Shown: positions 8,870-17,679, counted from the first letter of the stretch. The stretch is DNA of 61,236 nucleotides from Chlorobium sp. (GCA_028282595.1 JANQHQ010000038.1:1-61236); one strand, 5' to 3'. The notes: generated by a model not told the origin, from the letters alone. Translations and numbers: made by a program.

Positions 8870-9190
8870 TTGCAAAGAAAAATTCATTCCGACGTGGTTT
8901 CGGATGATTTTGAGGTATTTGACGAGCCGAATTACAACAACCCCAATACCTCCCCAGACCCGCCAGGCCCTTACGCCGAGCTCGAGAAAAAGTACCGCAA
9001 GAACAAGTTCGCCAGGAAAAAAAGCTACTATCCCGAGTTGTTCGGCACAACGGGTGTCGATCCCGCCGTCCGCCCGAAATCTTCCGGCAACAAGGCCCGG
9101 AAAAAGAAGGCTTCGCTGAAGTCGGGAAAAAAGGCTTCCGGTCAGAACGGCCGATCCCCGCGGAGCAGGGGCAACGGACGGAATGTCTGA
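8870..9190 (+). CDS. Lysine-rich small protein, unknown function
   Basis: This open frame has 106 codons starting at TTG (8870). The N-terminal half is acidic and proline/asparagine-rich, and the C-terminal 50 residues are strongly basic with runs of lysine, arginine, serine and glycine resembling a nucleic-acid-binding tail. No family is recognised. There is no in-frame ATG, so the start is uncertain, and a GTG nine codons in is an alternative. Composition suggests real coding but this is not certain. Confidence 0.45.
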   Translation: MQRKIHSDVVSDDFEVFDEPNYNNPNTSPDPPGPYAELEKKYRKNKFARKKSYYPELFGTTGVDPAVRPKSSGNKARKKKASLKSGKKASGQNGRSPRSRGNGRNV

Positions 9191-9291
9191 ACCCGGCTCG
9201 CCGACAGGGCTTTGTATTGAAATCTTTTCCCTGTACCTTTGGTTATCTTTTTGTAGGAAGAGGTTTTTCCCATTTTTAAAATCTCCGGATC

Positions 9292-9807
9292 ATGCTACTG
9301 ACCACCCGTTTCACCCGGCTTGTAGAAAACCACGCGGAATCGCTGTCGCTCAGATGGGCGCAGGAGGTGCGCACGAACCCTCTGACAAGCAGTTACTCCG
9401 TATTCTCGAAAAAGGAGCTGCACGACATCGTCTTTTCCCGTTTCAGGAGGCTCGGACAATGGATCGAGAAGCGCGAAGGCCTCGAAAAGGAAATTGCGCA
9501 GAGTTTCTGTGAAATCGGGAGAATGCGCGCGACGTCCGGCATCAGGGCGAGCGAGATGGTCTACTCCCTGATGCTCGAGAAGGACCTGGTCTGGAACTAC
9601 ATCCAGGACGAGGGAATCATTACCGAGGGGATCGACATGAACCGCGCTCTTCAGTTTGTCAGTCAACTGGATTACTTTTACGACAAGGCGGTCTATTTCG
9701 CCTTGGTCGGTTATGAAAACGCCGGTGTCGACGAAGCCGTCGTCAAGGAAGAAGGCGCGTTCGAAAAAACCTTCGAAGGGTTCAAGCACTGGATTATACG
9801 GGAGTGA
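9292..9807 (+). CDS. Helical cytosolic protein, RsbRD N-terminal-like
   Basis: The 171-residue, all-helical soluble protein has the pattern of the RsbRD_N (stressosome co-antagonist, globin-like) domain: an early LVENHAESLSLRWAQEV helix, a middle LGQWIEKREG segment and a long C-terminal helix. No STAS domain follows, so it would be a free-standing sensor domain. The resemblance is from memory of the pattern and is moderate. A hairpin terminator follows 25 bp downstream. Confidence 0.45.
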   Translation: MLLTTRFTRLVENHAESLSLRWAQEVRTNPLTSSYSVFSKKELHDIVFSRFRRLGQWIEKREGLEKEIAQSFCEIGRMRATSGIRASEMVYSLMLEKDLVWNYIQDEGIITEGIDMNRALQFVSQLDYFYDKAVYFALVGYENAGVDEAVVKEEGAFEKTFEGFKHWIIRE

Positions 9808-9831
9808 CCGGAAGGTCGACGGGTCGGAGAG

Positions 9832-9855
9832 AGGGGTCCTGGCGACCCCTTTTTT
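9832..9855 (+). terminator. Rho-independent terminator
   Basis: AGGGGTC (9832-9838) and GACCCCT (9844-9850) form a 7-bp stem with a 5-base loop, followed by a run of T to 9855. It ends the transcription unit of the 9292-9807 gene, just before the GDPD gene. Confidence 0.8.
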
Positions 9856-9892
9856 CTTCCGCCCGTCCGGGAACGCTTGCTTGTGTGTGCCC

Positions 9893-10741
9893 ATGCGTTT
9901 TGAAATTCATGCTCACCGGGGGGCGTGCTCCTTTTTCCCGGAAAACACGCTGCCCGCTTTTCTCAAGGCGGTCGAACTGGGAGTGGATGCCATAGAGCTC
10001 GACCTCTGCGTCTCGCGGGACAGAAAGCTCGTCGTGTCGCACGATCCGTTCATGGCCCCGGGCCGGTGCATCGACCCCGCAGGGTTTCCGGTGACGGCGG
10101 GTGACCGGGATCGTTACCGGCTCTTCGGCATGGCCTGCGCCGACATAGCCCGTTTCGACTGCGGGCAGGTTTCCGGCGATTTTCCGCGCCAGCGCCGGAT
10201 CCGGGCGCATAAACCGGTGCTCGAAGAGGTGTTCGGGGCCGTGGAGGACCGGCTTTCGGAGATAAACCGGCCGAAGGGCGTCCGTTACAACCTGGAAGTG
10301 AAATCGTGGGCGCAGGGGGACGCAATCCTGCATCCTGAGCCGGAGGAGTACGCCGGCCTTGTCTGCGCCTCGCTGGAGCGGGCGGGTGTCGCCCTGCGTG
10401 TTCTCGTTCAGTCTTTCGACGCCCGGATTCTCCGGGAGGTCTCCCGGATCGCCCCCGACCTCGCGCTCGGGCTCCTCGTTCGGGGGGACGGCGACGTGAA
10501 GGATGCCCTGGACAGGCTGGGGTTCGTGCCGGACTACCTCAATCCCCGGTACTCCCTTGTGACTCAGGAACTCGCGGCGTCGCTCCACGCCCTCGGCGTT
10601 CGCGTCGTTCCCTGGACGGTCAACGATCCTGCCGGAATGCGCGAGCTTGTCGGCATGGGGGTGGACGGAATCATCACGGACGTTCCCGAGATCGCTCTCG
10701 ACCTCCGCGACGGGGAAAACGGGCGGACAGGGAGTACATAA
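9893..10741 (+). CDS. Glycerophosphoryl diester phosphodiesterase
   Basis: The 282-residue protein is of the GDPD family, which hydrolyses glycerophosphodiesters to glycerol-3-phosphate and an alcohol. The conserved start IHAHRGA..PENTLPAF supplies the catalytic HR and metal ligands, followed by ELDLCVSRDRKLVVSHDP with the second catalytic histidine. The C-terminal VVPWTVNDPAGMRELVGMGVDGIITD is diagnostic. The ATG at 9893 begins exactly at the conserved motif, and upstream in-frame starts would run through the terminator. There is no signal peptide, so it is cytoplasmic. Confidence 0.92.
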   Translation: MRFEIHAHRGACSFFPENTLPAFLKAVELGVDAIELDLCVSRDRKLVVSHDPFMAPGRCIDPAGFPVTAGDRDRYRLFGMACADIARFDCGQVSGDFPRQRRIRAHKPVLEEVFGAVEDRLSEINRPKGVRYNLEVKSWAQGDAILHPEPEEYAGLVCASLERAGVALRVLVQSFDARILREVSRIAPDLALGLLVRGDGDVKDALDRLGFVPDYLNPRYSLVTQELAASLHALGVRVVPWTVNDPAGMRELVGMGVDGIITDVPEIALDLRDGENGRTGST

Positions 10742-10804
10742 GGGTACCTCTAAAGAGTGCAATACGTTTCTGAAGGTGCTTGTAACATCAAGGCAGCGAA
10801 CGGC

Positions 10805-11842
10805 ATGTTTCATCAGGCGGAAAGTGTGCATACGTCGGGGGCCGATACGATAGTGTCGCCGGGAAGCGCCGGGCGTCTGACGGATCGCTACGGAAGGAGC
10901 GTCGATTACGTTCGTATCGCGGTCACGTCGCGCTGCAACCTCCGCTGCGTCTACTGCCTTCGGGAGGAGCACGGAAGTTCTTCGGAGGAAGGACTGCGGT
11001 TCGACGAGATCACGAGAGTCATCCGGGTGCTGGCCGACTGCGGGGTGCGGAAAGTGCGCTTCACGGGAGGAGAGCCGCTTCTGCGCCCCGACATCGTCCG
11101 GCTGGTCCGGGAGGCCAAAGCCGTGACGGGTGTCGGGACGGTGACCCTGACCACCAACGGCGTGCTGCTCGACCGCCACCTCGACGAGCTGGTTCAGGCC
11201 GGACTTGACGGGATCAATCTCAGTTTCGATACGTTCGACCGGGAGCGTTACCGGCAGATGACCAGAAGAGATCTGTTTCCACGCGTGAGGGCGAATCTCG
11301 AAAGGGTGGTCGGCGAAAAAGGGCTGAAGGTGAAGATCAACGTGCTTGTGCTGAGGGGGATCAACAGCGACGAACTGCAGCGTTTTGTCGAGTTGTCGCG
11401 GGACGCTCCGGTAACGGTGCGTTTCATGGAACTGATGCCGTTCGACGATCACCAGATATGGAGGACGGGAAAGTTCATGGGCGCGGGCAAGATTCTCGAA
11501 TCCCTGAAAGCCATCTACCCTGAAATGGAAGAGAGCCGGGGCCGTTCGACCGAGTATTTCAGCTTCTCTCTGCCGGGTTATGCAGGCGGTATTTCCATTA
11601 TTCCCGCCTTTACCCGTAACTTCTGCAGTGAGTGCAGCCGTTTGCGGATCACCTCGACCGGCAGGGTCATGAACTGCCTCTACGCCCGGGAAGGGGCCGA
11701 CCTGCTTGCTGTTCTGAGAAGTGAAGCAGGCTCCGGCGGGCTCGAGGAGTTCTTCCGGAGAACGGTCGCCCGGAAGCCCAGGGACGGCCGCGAGGCCGGG
11801 GGGTCGGCCCCGAGGACCAGCATGTCGGAGATCGGGGGATAG
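10805..11842 (+). CDS. moaA: GTP 3',8-cyclase MoaA
   Basis: This radical SAM enzyme catalyses the first step of molybdopterin synthesis from GTP. It shows the N-terminal [4Fe-4S] motif CNLRCVYC and the C-terminal cluster cysteines FCSECSRLRI..NC. The C-terminus is the essential GG pair (EIGG), so it appears complete at 345 residues from the ATG at 10805. An alternative ATG at 10757 would add 16 non-conserved residues. The repeat island starts at the very next base after the stop. Confidence 0.93.
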   Translation: MFHQAESVHTSGADTIVSPGSAGRLTDRYGRSVDYVRIAVTSRCNLRCVYCLREEHGSSSEEGLRFDEITRVIRVLADCGVRKVRFTGGEPLLRPDIVRLVREAKAVTGVGTVTLTTNGVLLDRHLDELVQAGLDGINLSFDTFDRERYRQMTRRDLFPRVRANLERVVGEKGLKVKINVLVLRGINSDELQRFVELSRDAPVTVRFMELMPFDDHQIWRTGKFMGAGKILESLKAIYPEMEESRGRSTEYFSFSLPGYAGGISIIPAFTRNFCSECSRLRITSTGRVMNCLYAREGADLLAVLRSEAGSGGLEEFFRRTVARKPRDGREAGGSAPRTSMSEIGG

Positions 11843-12276
11843 TCGCGCCGGCTTCGCCGGGCGCTTGGTGACGACGCCCGATTGTTATCGGGCTTAGTGA
11901 CGAGGGGCGACGCCCGGACTTCGTCGGGCTTGGTGACCAGTTGGGAAAGAAAAGATGGATTCCCGATTCCGACGCCGACGGCGAACCCCGATGTTATTTT
12001 TCGGAGATCGGGGTCGGTATCGGGTTTCGGGATCGAAAAGGAATCAGTCGGCAAACTGCAATGTCGGGGAATTGCTGAACCGTAGGGGCAGCCCCCTGTG
12101 GCTGCCCGAACTGGCGTTGGTTACCGATTCCGACGGTGAAGCACTTGTCACTAAGCCCGCCAGAGCGGGCGTCGTCTCTAAGCTCGGCGAAGCCCGAGCG
12201 ACATCACTAAGCCTGACAAGGTCAGGCGTCGCCACCAAGTCCGGCAACGCCGGACGACGTCACTATATATCTCGTC
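11843..12276. repeat. Mosaic hairpin-repeat island R1
   Basis: This 434-bp non-coding block is shared in pieces with 17922-18353 and 55350-55822. A left arm of hairpins in one orientation (CCCGATtgttATCGGG, CCCGGACTTCGTCGGG) is joined by TTAGTGACG linkers. A central core contains AAGATGGATTCCCGATTCC and a GTAGGGGCAG palindrome at 12081-12108. A right arm holds hairpins in the opposite orientation (CCCGCcagaGCGGG, CTCGGcgaagCCCGAG, CCTGACaagGTCAGG, TCCGGCaacGCCGGA). Stems differ in sequence but keep pairing, and linkers are conserved. It separates moaA from moaC. Confidence 0.75.
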
Positions 12277-12296
12277 TAACGAAACAACAATTGTTT

Positions 12297-13241
12297 ATGA
12301 CCGGGTTTTCACATCTCGATGACGATGGAAACGTAAGAATGGTCGATGTGTCGTCGAAGCCGGGCACTGTGCGGACGGCGAGGGCTTCGGGATATATCGC
12401 CATGCACTCCGGGACGCTGGCATTGCTCCGGGAAGAGGGCTTGCCGAAGGGCAATGTGCTGACGACAGCCAAAATCGCCGGAATTCAGGCCGCCAAGCGG
12501 GCGGCGCACCTGATCCCCCTCTGTCACCAGCTCGACCTCTCCTGGGTCGATATCGAATTCGGTTTCGAAACCGGCCGCATCCTGATCTCGGCCGTTGTGA
12601 AAACCCGCGAGTCGACCGGCGTGGAGATGGAAGCGCTGACGGCGGTAACGGTTGCAGCGCTGACTGTTTACGATATGTGCAAGGCGGTCGACGGTTCCAT
12701 GGAGATCGGCGGCGTCCGGCTCGATGCCAAGAGCGGGGGAAAGACGCCCGGGGAGAGCGCGGACAGGCCGAAAGCCGGGGTGCTCGTCGTGTCGGATTCC
12801 GTCGCCTCGGGCAGCTCCGACGACAGATCCGGGGCTCTACTCAGGGACGGACTCGCGGGTGCCGGGTGCGAGGTCGGGCCTGTGAAAGTCGTCCCGGACG
12901 AGCCCGCCGATATCGTTTCGGCGGTGTCAGGACTGATGGCCGAAGGAGCGGGACTGATCCTCACGACCGGCGGGACCGGGCTCGGGCCGAGGGACGTCAC
13001 CGTCGAGACGCTTTCGCCGAAGTTCACGCGGCGGCTGCCGGGGGTTGAGCAGGCGCTGTTCCAGTGGGGCCAGGGGAAGGTCGGGACGGCGATGCTGTCC
13101 CGCCTGGCCGCGGGGACGATCGATGACACCCTGGTTGTCTGCCTGCCCGGAAGCACCGGGGCCGCCCGTGATGCGCTCGAAGTGCTGCTGCCGTCCCTCT
13201 TTCACGCGTTCGACATGATCAGGGGGGAGGGGCACGGATGA
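12297..13241 (+). CDS. MoaC-MogA/MoaB fusion (cyclic pyranopterin synthase + molybdopterin adenylyltransferase-like)
   Basis: The 314-residue protein joins two molybdenum-cofactor functions. Residues 1-155 are MoaC, which forms cyclic pyranopterin monophosphate together with MoaA, with HLIPLCHQL and the GVEMEALTAV helix. Residues 160-314 are a MogA/MoaB-type domain with VVSDSVASGSSDDRSG and TTGGTGLGPRDVT. The ATG at 12297 begins at the conserved MoaC start, and a longer open frame from 11955 runs through repeat sequence and is rejected. Its stop overlaps the moeA start by 4 bp (ATGA). Confidence 0.92.
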   Translation: MTGFSHLDDDGNVRMVDVSSKPGTVRTARASGYIAMHSGTLALLREEGLPKGNVLTTAKIAGIQAAKRAAHLIPLCHQLDLSWVDIEFGFETGRILISAVVKTRESTGVEMEALTAVTVAALTVYDMCKAVDGSMEIGGVRLDAKSGGKTPGESADRPKAGVLVVSDSVASGSSDDRSGALLRDGLAGAGCEVGPVKVVPDEPADIVSAVSGLMAEGAGLILTTGGTGLGPRDVTVETLSPKFTRRLPGVEQALFQWGQGKVGTAMLSRLAAGTIDDTLVVCLPGSTGAARDALEVLLPSLFHAFDMIRGEGHG

Positions 13242-14482
13242 TCGACGTTCAGGAAGCGCACCGGCGCATCGCGGATGCGATACAGCCGCTACCGGCCGAG
13301 GAGCGGCCTCTCGACGCTGTTCTGGGCCGCGTGCTGGCCGAAGAGATCGCGGCGGGTTTTTCACTGCCGCGTTTCGACAATTCCGCCATGGACGGCTTCG
13401 CTGTTCGATGGGGGGATATCGGCAAAGCCTCCGAAGAGCGACCCGTAAAGCTCGATGTGGTGCGCCAGGTCAGCGCGGGCGATCCGGCGGGTCCGCCGGT
13501 GAAGCCGGGAAGCTGTGTCCAGATCATGACCGGCGCGCCCCTGCCGGAAGGGGCGGACACGGTTGTCATCTACGAGCATACCAGCGGTTTTGGCGGCCGC
13601 ACGGTCGATATCTTCAGGGCTCCGGAGCCGGGGGCTAACGTTCGGTATGCCGGCGAGGAGGTTCGCGGGGGAGAAACGCTTCTCTCTCCGGGCATGCGGC
13701 TGACCCCGGCTGAAATCGGCGTACTTTCGGCTTTCGGTTGCTCTTCCGTAGCGGTATACCGCCGTCCTTCGGTCGCCGTTGTAACCGTCGGCGACGAACT
13801 TCGCATGCCGGGAGAGCCGCTTCAGGGATCGGCGATATACAACAGCAACCGTTTTTCGCTCGAATCCTGCACCCGCTCCTCGGGCGCGGAAATCGCCGGT
13901 TTCTGGAACGTTCCCGACGACGAGGCGGCCATCGAAAAGGCGCTTCGTGAAGCGCTTCCGGCGTGCGATATGCTGGTGACCGCAGGAGGAATATCGACCG
14001 GTGAATACGATTTCATGCAGCGGACGCTCACCGGTCTCGGTGTCCGGCAGGCGTTCTGGAAAGTCGCCCAGAAGCCGGGCAAGCCGTTTTTTTTCGGTAC
14101 GGCCGAACGGGGTGGACTGGTGTTCGGGCTGCCCGGCAACCCGGTCTCCGCACTGGTCTGCTTCCTGGAGTACTGCATACCCGCGCTCTCGGCTCTCCAG
14201 AGTACGCCCTACCGGGGGAAGATAGAAGCAGCCCTGGCCGCTCCGTTTCCCGCGGACCGGAAACGGCACCGGTTTCTTTTCGGCCGGGTGTGGCAGAAGG
14301 ACGGCGGGCTTCTGTGTGAAACCGCGAAAAAGACCGGGTCGCACATGATCACTTCGCTGGTCGGTGCGAACTGCCTGATCGAAGCGCCTCTCGCCGAAAG
14401 TCCCGTGCCCGAAGGCACGGTCGTGAAGTGCACCCTGCTGCCCTGGGGCGCGATGCAGGAGCAAACGCTCCAAAGGAGGTGA
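13238..14482 (+). CDS. moeA: Molybdopterin molybdenumtransferase MoeA
   Basis: MoeA inserts molybdate into adenylylated molybdopterin, the last step before the nucleotide form. The 414-residue protein shows FDNSAMDGFA, MTGAPLPEGADTVV, GGISTGEYDF and GLPGNPVSALVCF, the full set of MoeA signatures, with the normal length. It overlaps the upstream fusion gene by 4 bp and precedes moaD by 7 bp, so the cluster is one operon. Confidence 0.94.
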   Translation: MIDVQEAHRRIADAIQPLPAEERPLDAVLGRVLAEEIAAGFSLPRFDNSAMDGFAVRWGDIGKASEERPVKLDVVRQVSAGDPAGPPVKPGSCVQIMTGAPLPEGADTVVIYEHTSGFGGRTVDIFRAPEPGANVRYAGEEVRGGETLLSPGMRLTPAEIGVLSAFGCSSVAVYRRPSVAVVTVGDELRMPGEPLQGSAIYNSNRFSLESCTRSSGAEIAGFWNVPDDEAAIEKALREALPACDMLVTAGGISTGEYDFMQRTLTGLGVRQAFWKVAQKPGKPFFFGTAERGGLVFGLPGNPVSALVCFLEYCIPALSALQSTPYRGKIEAALAAPFPADRKRHRFLFGRVWQKDGGLLCETAKKTGSHMITSLVGANCLIEAPLAESPVPEGTVVKCTLLPWGAMQEQTLQRR

Positions 14483-14489
14483 GAACACC

Positions 14490-14729
14490 ATGCGGATAAC
14501 CGTCAGATGCTTTGCCGCCGCGCGGGAGATCCTCGCCTGCGACCGGTTCGAAATCGAGCTGCCGGAAGGTTCGACCGTCGAGGTCGCCGAGCGGCGGATC
14601 AGGGATATCTCCTCCAGGCTTGCCGAGCTTCCCTTCATGCTCGCCCTCAACATGGCCTATCCCGACGAGGGAACCCTGGTCCGCGAGGGCGACGAACTGG
14701 CCGTCATTCCACCTGTAAGCGGAGGGTAG
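14490..14729 (+). CDS. moaD: Molybdopterin synthase sulfur carrier subunit MoaD
   Basis: This 79-residue ubiquitin-like protein ends in the required GG pair (PPVSGG), which is thiocarboxylated and donates sulfur to the pterin. The N-terminus MRITVRCFAAAREI is typical. It sits between moeA and moaE, its partner subunit, with a good AAAGGAGG ribosome-binding site just upstream of the ATG. Confidence 0.92.
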   Translation: MRITVRCFAAAREILACDRFEIELPEGSTVEVAERRIRDISSRLAELPFMLALNMAYPDEGTLVREGDELAVIPPVSGG

Positions 14730-14733
14730 GGCG

Positions 14734-15117
14734 GTGGAGGTTGCAATTACCCGCGGCAGGATCGACGGCTGGCGCTTCGAACTTCCCCCGGTGTCGGAGG
14801 CCGGGGCGGAGCTTCTCTTCACCGGTCTCGTCCGGGAGAGCGAGGGGGGGCGGAAAATCCGGGCGCTCGTCTACGAGCACTACGAGGGCATGGCGCAGAA
14901 GGAGATTGAAAAACTCGGGCTCGGCGCGGTCGAACGTTTCGGCATCGTCGACCTGCACTGCGTGCATCGCGTCGGAACCGTTCCCGTCGGAGAGGCTGCT
15001 ATCGTCGTGCTTGTGCGTTCGAAACATCGTGAGGAGGGTTTGCGCGCCATGGGCTGGTTCATGGACGAGCTCAAAAGGGTCGTGCCGATCTGGAAAACCG
15101 GGAGCGTCGAGAACTAA
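14734..15117 (+). CDS. moaE: Molybdopterin synthase catalytic subunit MoaE
   Basis: The 127-residue catalytic subunit works with MoaD to convert precursor Z to molybdopterin. It has GLVRESEGGRKIRALVYEHYEGMA, the HRVG strand with the usual histidine, and ends KTGSVEN with the conserved K near the active site. The start is GTG at 14734, 4 bp after the moaD stop. Its stop codon overlaps the convergent batD-like stop (15114-15116). Confidence 0.92.
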   Translation: MEVAITRGRIDGWRFELPPVSEAGAELLFTGLVRESEGGRKIRALVYEHYEGMAQKEIEKLGLGAVERFGIVDLHCVHRVGTVPVGEAAIVVLVRSKHREEGLRAMGWFMDELKRVVPIWKTGSVEN

Positions 15118-16433
15118 GCTCCGGTTTTCGCCTCTTTCTCAAGGGTTTCGATGATCGAGAGCGCGGACTGCCGCAACGGCTCGATTTCCGAATCGGCATA
15201 GTTTCCCGGTGAGTATTCCAGCCGGTCCATTTCCCCGAACAGCGTTTCCAGCTTCTCCACGATATCTTCCGGAGTTCCGCACTTCAGCAGTTCGCGTTTC
15301 AGTTCGGAGAGCGCCGTGCCGCGCGGAGAAATTCCGGAGCGTTTCTCGACAGCCGCGTAAAGATCGCCGCGAAGACTGCTCAATGAGGAGGTCGGGAAAC
15401 GGCGGTTGCCGGAGGCCTGTCGGGGAGCGGGCGTCTGCCCGGTCGCCTTTCTTTTCTTAATGAGCAGGAAGAGGAGCAGGGCGGCGAGGGCGAGCGAAAG
15501 CGCAACCGGAAAGAGCGGCAACGGCGCGGGCGGAACGCTTTCGGCCGTCTGCCCGGACGTTTCGTTCTCCTCGTTCTTTCGCGAAGGTCCGGCAGGAGCG
15601 GGGGGTGGAAGAACGGTTACCGTCAGCTCCCGGGCCGCGACCTCCGTATAGACTTCGCTCCCGGGGTCGAAGGCCGTGAAGGCGAGGGGGGAGAATGTGT
15701 AGGACCCGACAGCTTCAGCCTGCAGAACGAAGGTTTTCGTAAGGGTTTCGCCGGTTCCGTCCGGCTGTTTCTTGATGTTCCCGCGGCTTTCCGGTCCCGT
15801 TTCGCGCAGGCCTTCGGGCAGGAAAAGAGGCTGGCCGGGCAGTGTCCGGAAGCTGCCCCTGCCGGAAACGACCGTCGTCAGACGGAGCGTCTCCCCCTTT
15901 GCGAGGGAGTCCCTGTCGGCATACGTCCGCGCTTCGAAGCTTCCGACCGCGCCGTTGAATCCATCGGGTTTCGGTTCCGGAAGAGGGCGTACGTCGAGAG
16001 CGACATCCGGAGCGTCGATCGTGAGGATCCTGTCGGGCTCCGTCCGTTCGCCCGGCGCGAAATCTTCCGGGATGGCGCAACGGAGCCGGTACCCGCTGAC
16101 CAGAAGCTCTCCGCTCTGCAGGGGCACGAGTTTCATGCGTTTGATGACGGCGCTGCGGTAGGTCCTGCCGTCAACCTTGCCGGGGCGGCTCGGAATCAGT
16201 CTTCCGGGTGCGTTGTCCTCGGCCCAGATACCCTGGTGGAGAGGCTTGCGGGCGTCGTTTATCCTCGGGGCGATACCGTTGAAAAAGAGCGTGTAGGCTA
16301 GCTCGACCTCCTCTCCGGTAAACGGGGAGGAGTCGCTGACCTTCGCTGTGAGGAACAGCTCCTTTTCCTCTCCGGCGGCCGGCGGGGAGGCCGGCAGCAG
16401 GAAGAGCAGCGCGCACCGGATCCAGCGTCGCAT
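15114..16433 (-). CDS. BatD-like membrane protein
   Basis: The protein of 439 residues has a signal peptide (MRRWIRCALLFLLPASPPAAG), a long periplasmic beta-rich region, one membrane helix (LALAALLLFLLI, about residue 330) and a basic cytoplasmic tail. This matches BatD of aerotolerance-type operons, which acts with the VWA proteins BatA/BatB. Unusually it is not with moxR and batA but 9-30 kb away on the opposite strand. An 80-codon upstream extension in frame is rejected because it overlaps proC. It converges with moaE. Confidence 0.75.
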   Translation of the reverse strand: MRRWIRCALLFLLPASPPAAGEEKELFLTAKVSDSSPFTGEEVELAYTLFFNGIAPRINDARKPLHQGIWAEDNAPGRLIPSRPGKVDGRTYRSAVIKRMKLVPLQSGELLVSGYRLRCAIPEDFAPGERTEPDRILTIDAPDVALDVRPLPEPKPDGFNGAVGSFEARTYADRDSLAKGETLRLTTVVSGRGSFRTLPGQPLFLPEGLRETGPESRGNIKKQPDGTGETLTKTFVLQAEAVGSYTFSPLAFTAFDPGSEVYTEVAARELTVTVLPPPAPAGPSRKNEENETSGQTAESVPPAPLPLFPVALSLALAALLLFLLIKKRKATGQTPAPRQASGNRRFPTSSLSSLRGDLYAAVEKRSGISPRGTALSELKRELLKCGTPEDIVEKLETLFGEMDRLEYSPGNYADSEIEPLRQSALSIIETLEKEAKTGA

Positions 16434-16441
16434 GGCCGGAG

Positions 16442-17248
16442 CTACTGCTTCAGTTCCCCGGACCGCCGGGCGGCCGCCCGGACGGTCTCTATCAGCGCGC
16501 GCCGGATGTCGTGCTGTTCCATCTGCTGCAGCCCGGCTTCCGTCGTGCCGCCGGGGGTCGTGACCTCCCGGACGAGCTCTTCCGGGCTCTTCTTGCTTTC
16601 GAGCACCATTTTGGCGGCGCCGAGCATCGTCCGGGCCGCGAGCCGGACGGCCTCCGCGCTGCCGAGGCCGCACTGCACGCCGCCTTCGGCGATGGAGGCG
16701 ACGATGCGGAACATATAGGCAGGGCCGCTGCCCGAGACGGCTGTCGCGGCGTCCATGAGGGATTCGTCGAGCACCGCGACGCCGCCGATGGAACTGAATA
16801 TCGTTTCGGCCAGCGCGACGTCGGCCGCGGTCGCCCGTTCTCCCGCGCAGAGCGCGGTCATGCCTTCTCCGACAAAGGCTGGAGTGTTGGGCATTGCCCG
16901 GACGATACGCATCTCCTCGCGTGTGTGCGACCGGATGAACCCGGTCGTGACGCCCGCCGCGACGCTGATCAAAAGATGGTCCGGGTCGAGCCGGCCACGC
17001 ACTTCTCCGAGAACCTCTTCCATCTGGTAGGGCTTGACGGCGAGGATGACTATCCGGGCGTTTTCGGCGAGTTCCCGGGTGGACCGGCGAACGGTGATGC
17101 CGAACTCCTCCGCCAGGGCTTCGGCGGCTCCCGGGAGCTTGTCGTACCCTGAAATATCGTTATCGGGATCTTGCGAGAGCCCTGAAACAAGCGCCCGGGC
17201 TATCCTGCCCGTGCCGACAAAACCGATTGTCCTTCTGTTCATCTTCAC
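16442..17248 (-). CDS. proC: Pyrroline-5-carboxylate reductase
   Basis: The 268-residue enzyme performs the last step of proline synthesis, reducing pyrroline-5-carboxylate with NAD(P)H. It has the N-terminal Rossmann start IGFVGTGRIARALVSGL, the AVKPYQMEEVL strand, and the C-terminal substrate signature TPGGTTEAGLQQME. It ends 8 bp before the batD-like gene on the same strand, so the two may be co-transcribed. Confidence 0.93.
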   Translation of the reverse strand: MKMNRRTIGFVGTGRIARALVSGLSQDPDNDISGYDKLPGAAEALAEEFGITVRRSTRELAENARIVILAVKPYQMEEVLGEVRGRLDPDHLLISVAAGVTTGFIRSHTREEMRIVRAMPNTPAFVGEGMTALCAGERATAADVALAETIFSSIGGVAVLDESLMDAATAVSGSGPAYMFRIVASIAEGGVQCGLGSAEAVRLAARTMLGAAKMVLESKKSPEELVREVTTPGGTTEAGLQQMEQHDIRRALIETVRAAARRSGELKQ

Positions 17249-17298
17249 GGTGTCTGGTGTTCCGGTCGTTCCGGCGTCGGCCGGTGATCGTCACACGG

Positions 17299-17559
17299 TT
17301 ATTTGCAGTACAGCTTGCAGCCGAGGATCGCGAGGAGAAGCGCGAGCGTGACCGCGTTGGCCACGATCATCGGCATGCTCCCGCTGGCGTAGCCGTAACA
17401 GAGCCAGAGAAACACCCCCGCGGTCATCGCTATCGCCCAGAGGAGGCTGATATCCCTTGTCTGCCGCGTCCGAAGCACCTTGAAAGCCTGGGGGAGGAAG
17501 GCGAGAGTCGTCAGGATAGCCGCTCCGTACCCTATGGCGTCGACATACTCAACGTTCAT
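17299..17559 (-). CDS. SemiSWEET (PQ-loop) sugar transporter
   Basis: This is an 86-residue, three-helix protein with the PQ-loop FLPQAFKVLRTRQTRDIS in the first helix, characteristic of bacterial SemiSWEET uniporters that work as dimers. The ATG at 17559 gives the normal family length, and an upstream start at 17619 adds a non-conserved 20-residue extension. The substrate cannot be told from sequence. Confidence 0.85.
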   Translation of the reverse strand: MNVEYVDAIGYGAAILTTLAFLPQAFKVLRTRQTRDISLLWAIAMTAGVFLWLCYGYASGSMPMIVANAVTLALLLAILGCKLYCK

Positions 17560-17679
17560 CTCTTCTGCGTTACGGTTTCTGCAGGTGAAGATACGAAGAG
17601 AAGCTGTTTTTCGGAGCATGATTTTTTCAGCCGGAAGGCTACATTACAGCAGGGAACGTACCCTTTTTTCACCTGTAAA

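Noticed and set aside
10740..10753. GGGTACCTCTA as a MITE left end
   Set aside because: It has one mismatch to the family terminus but no other family sequence follows; too short to call.
9794..11452. 552-codon open frame on the minus strand
   Set aside because: It is antisense to the GDPD and moaA genes, has no family motifs and its residue content is that of a shadow frame of GC-rich coding sequence.
11843..12276. Hairpin island considered as a second CRISPR array
   Set aside because: Units are palindromes with variable stems and short conserved linkers, not identical repeats separated by unique spacers of fixed length.
11955..12296. N-terminal extension of the MoaC-MogA frame
   Set aside because: It is encoded by repeat island R1 and has no MoaC similarity; the ATG at 12297 matches the family start.
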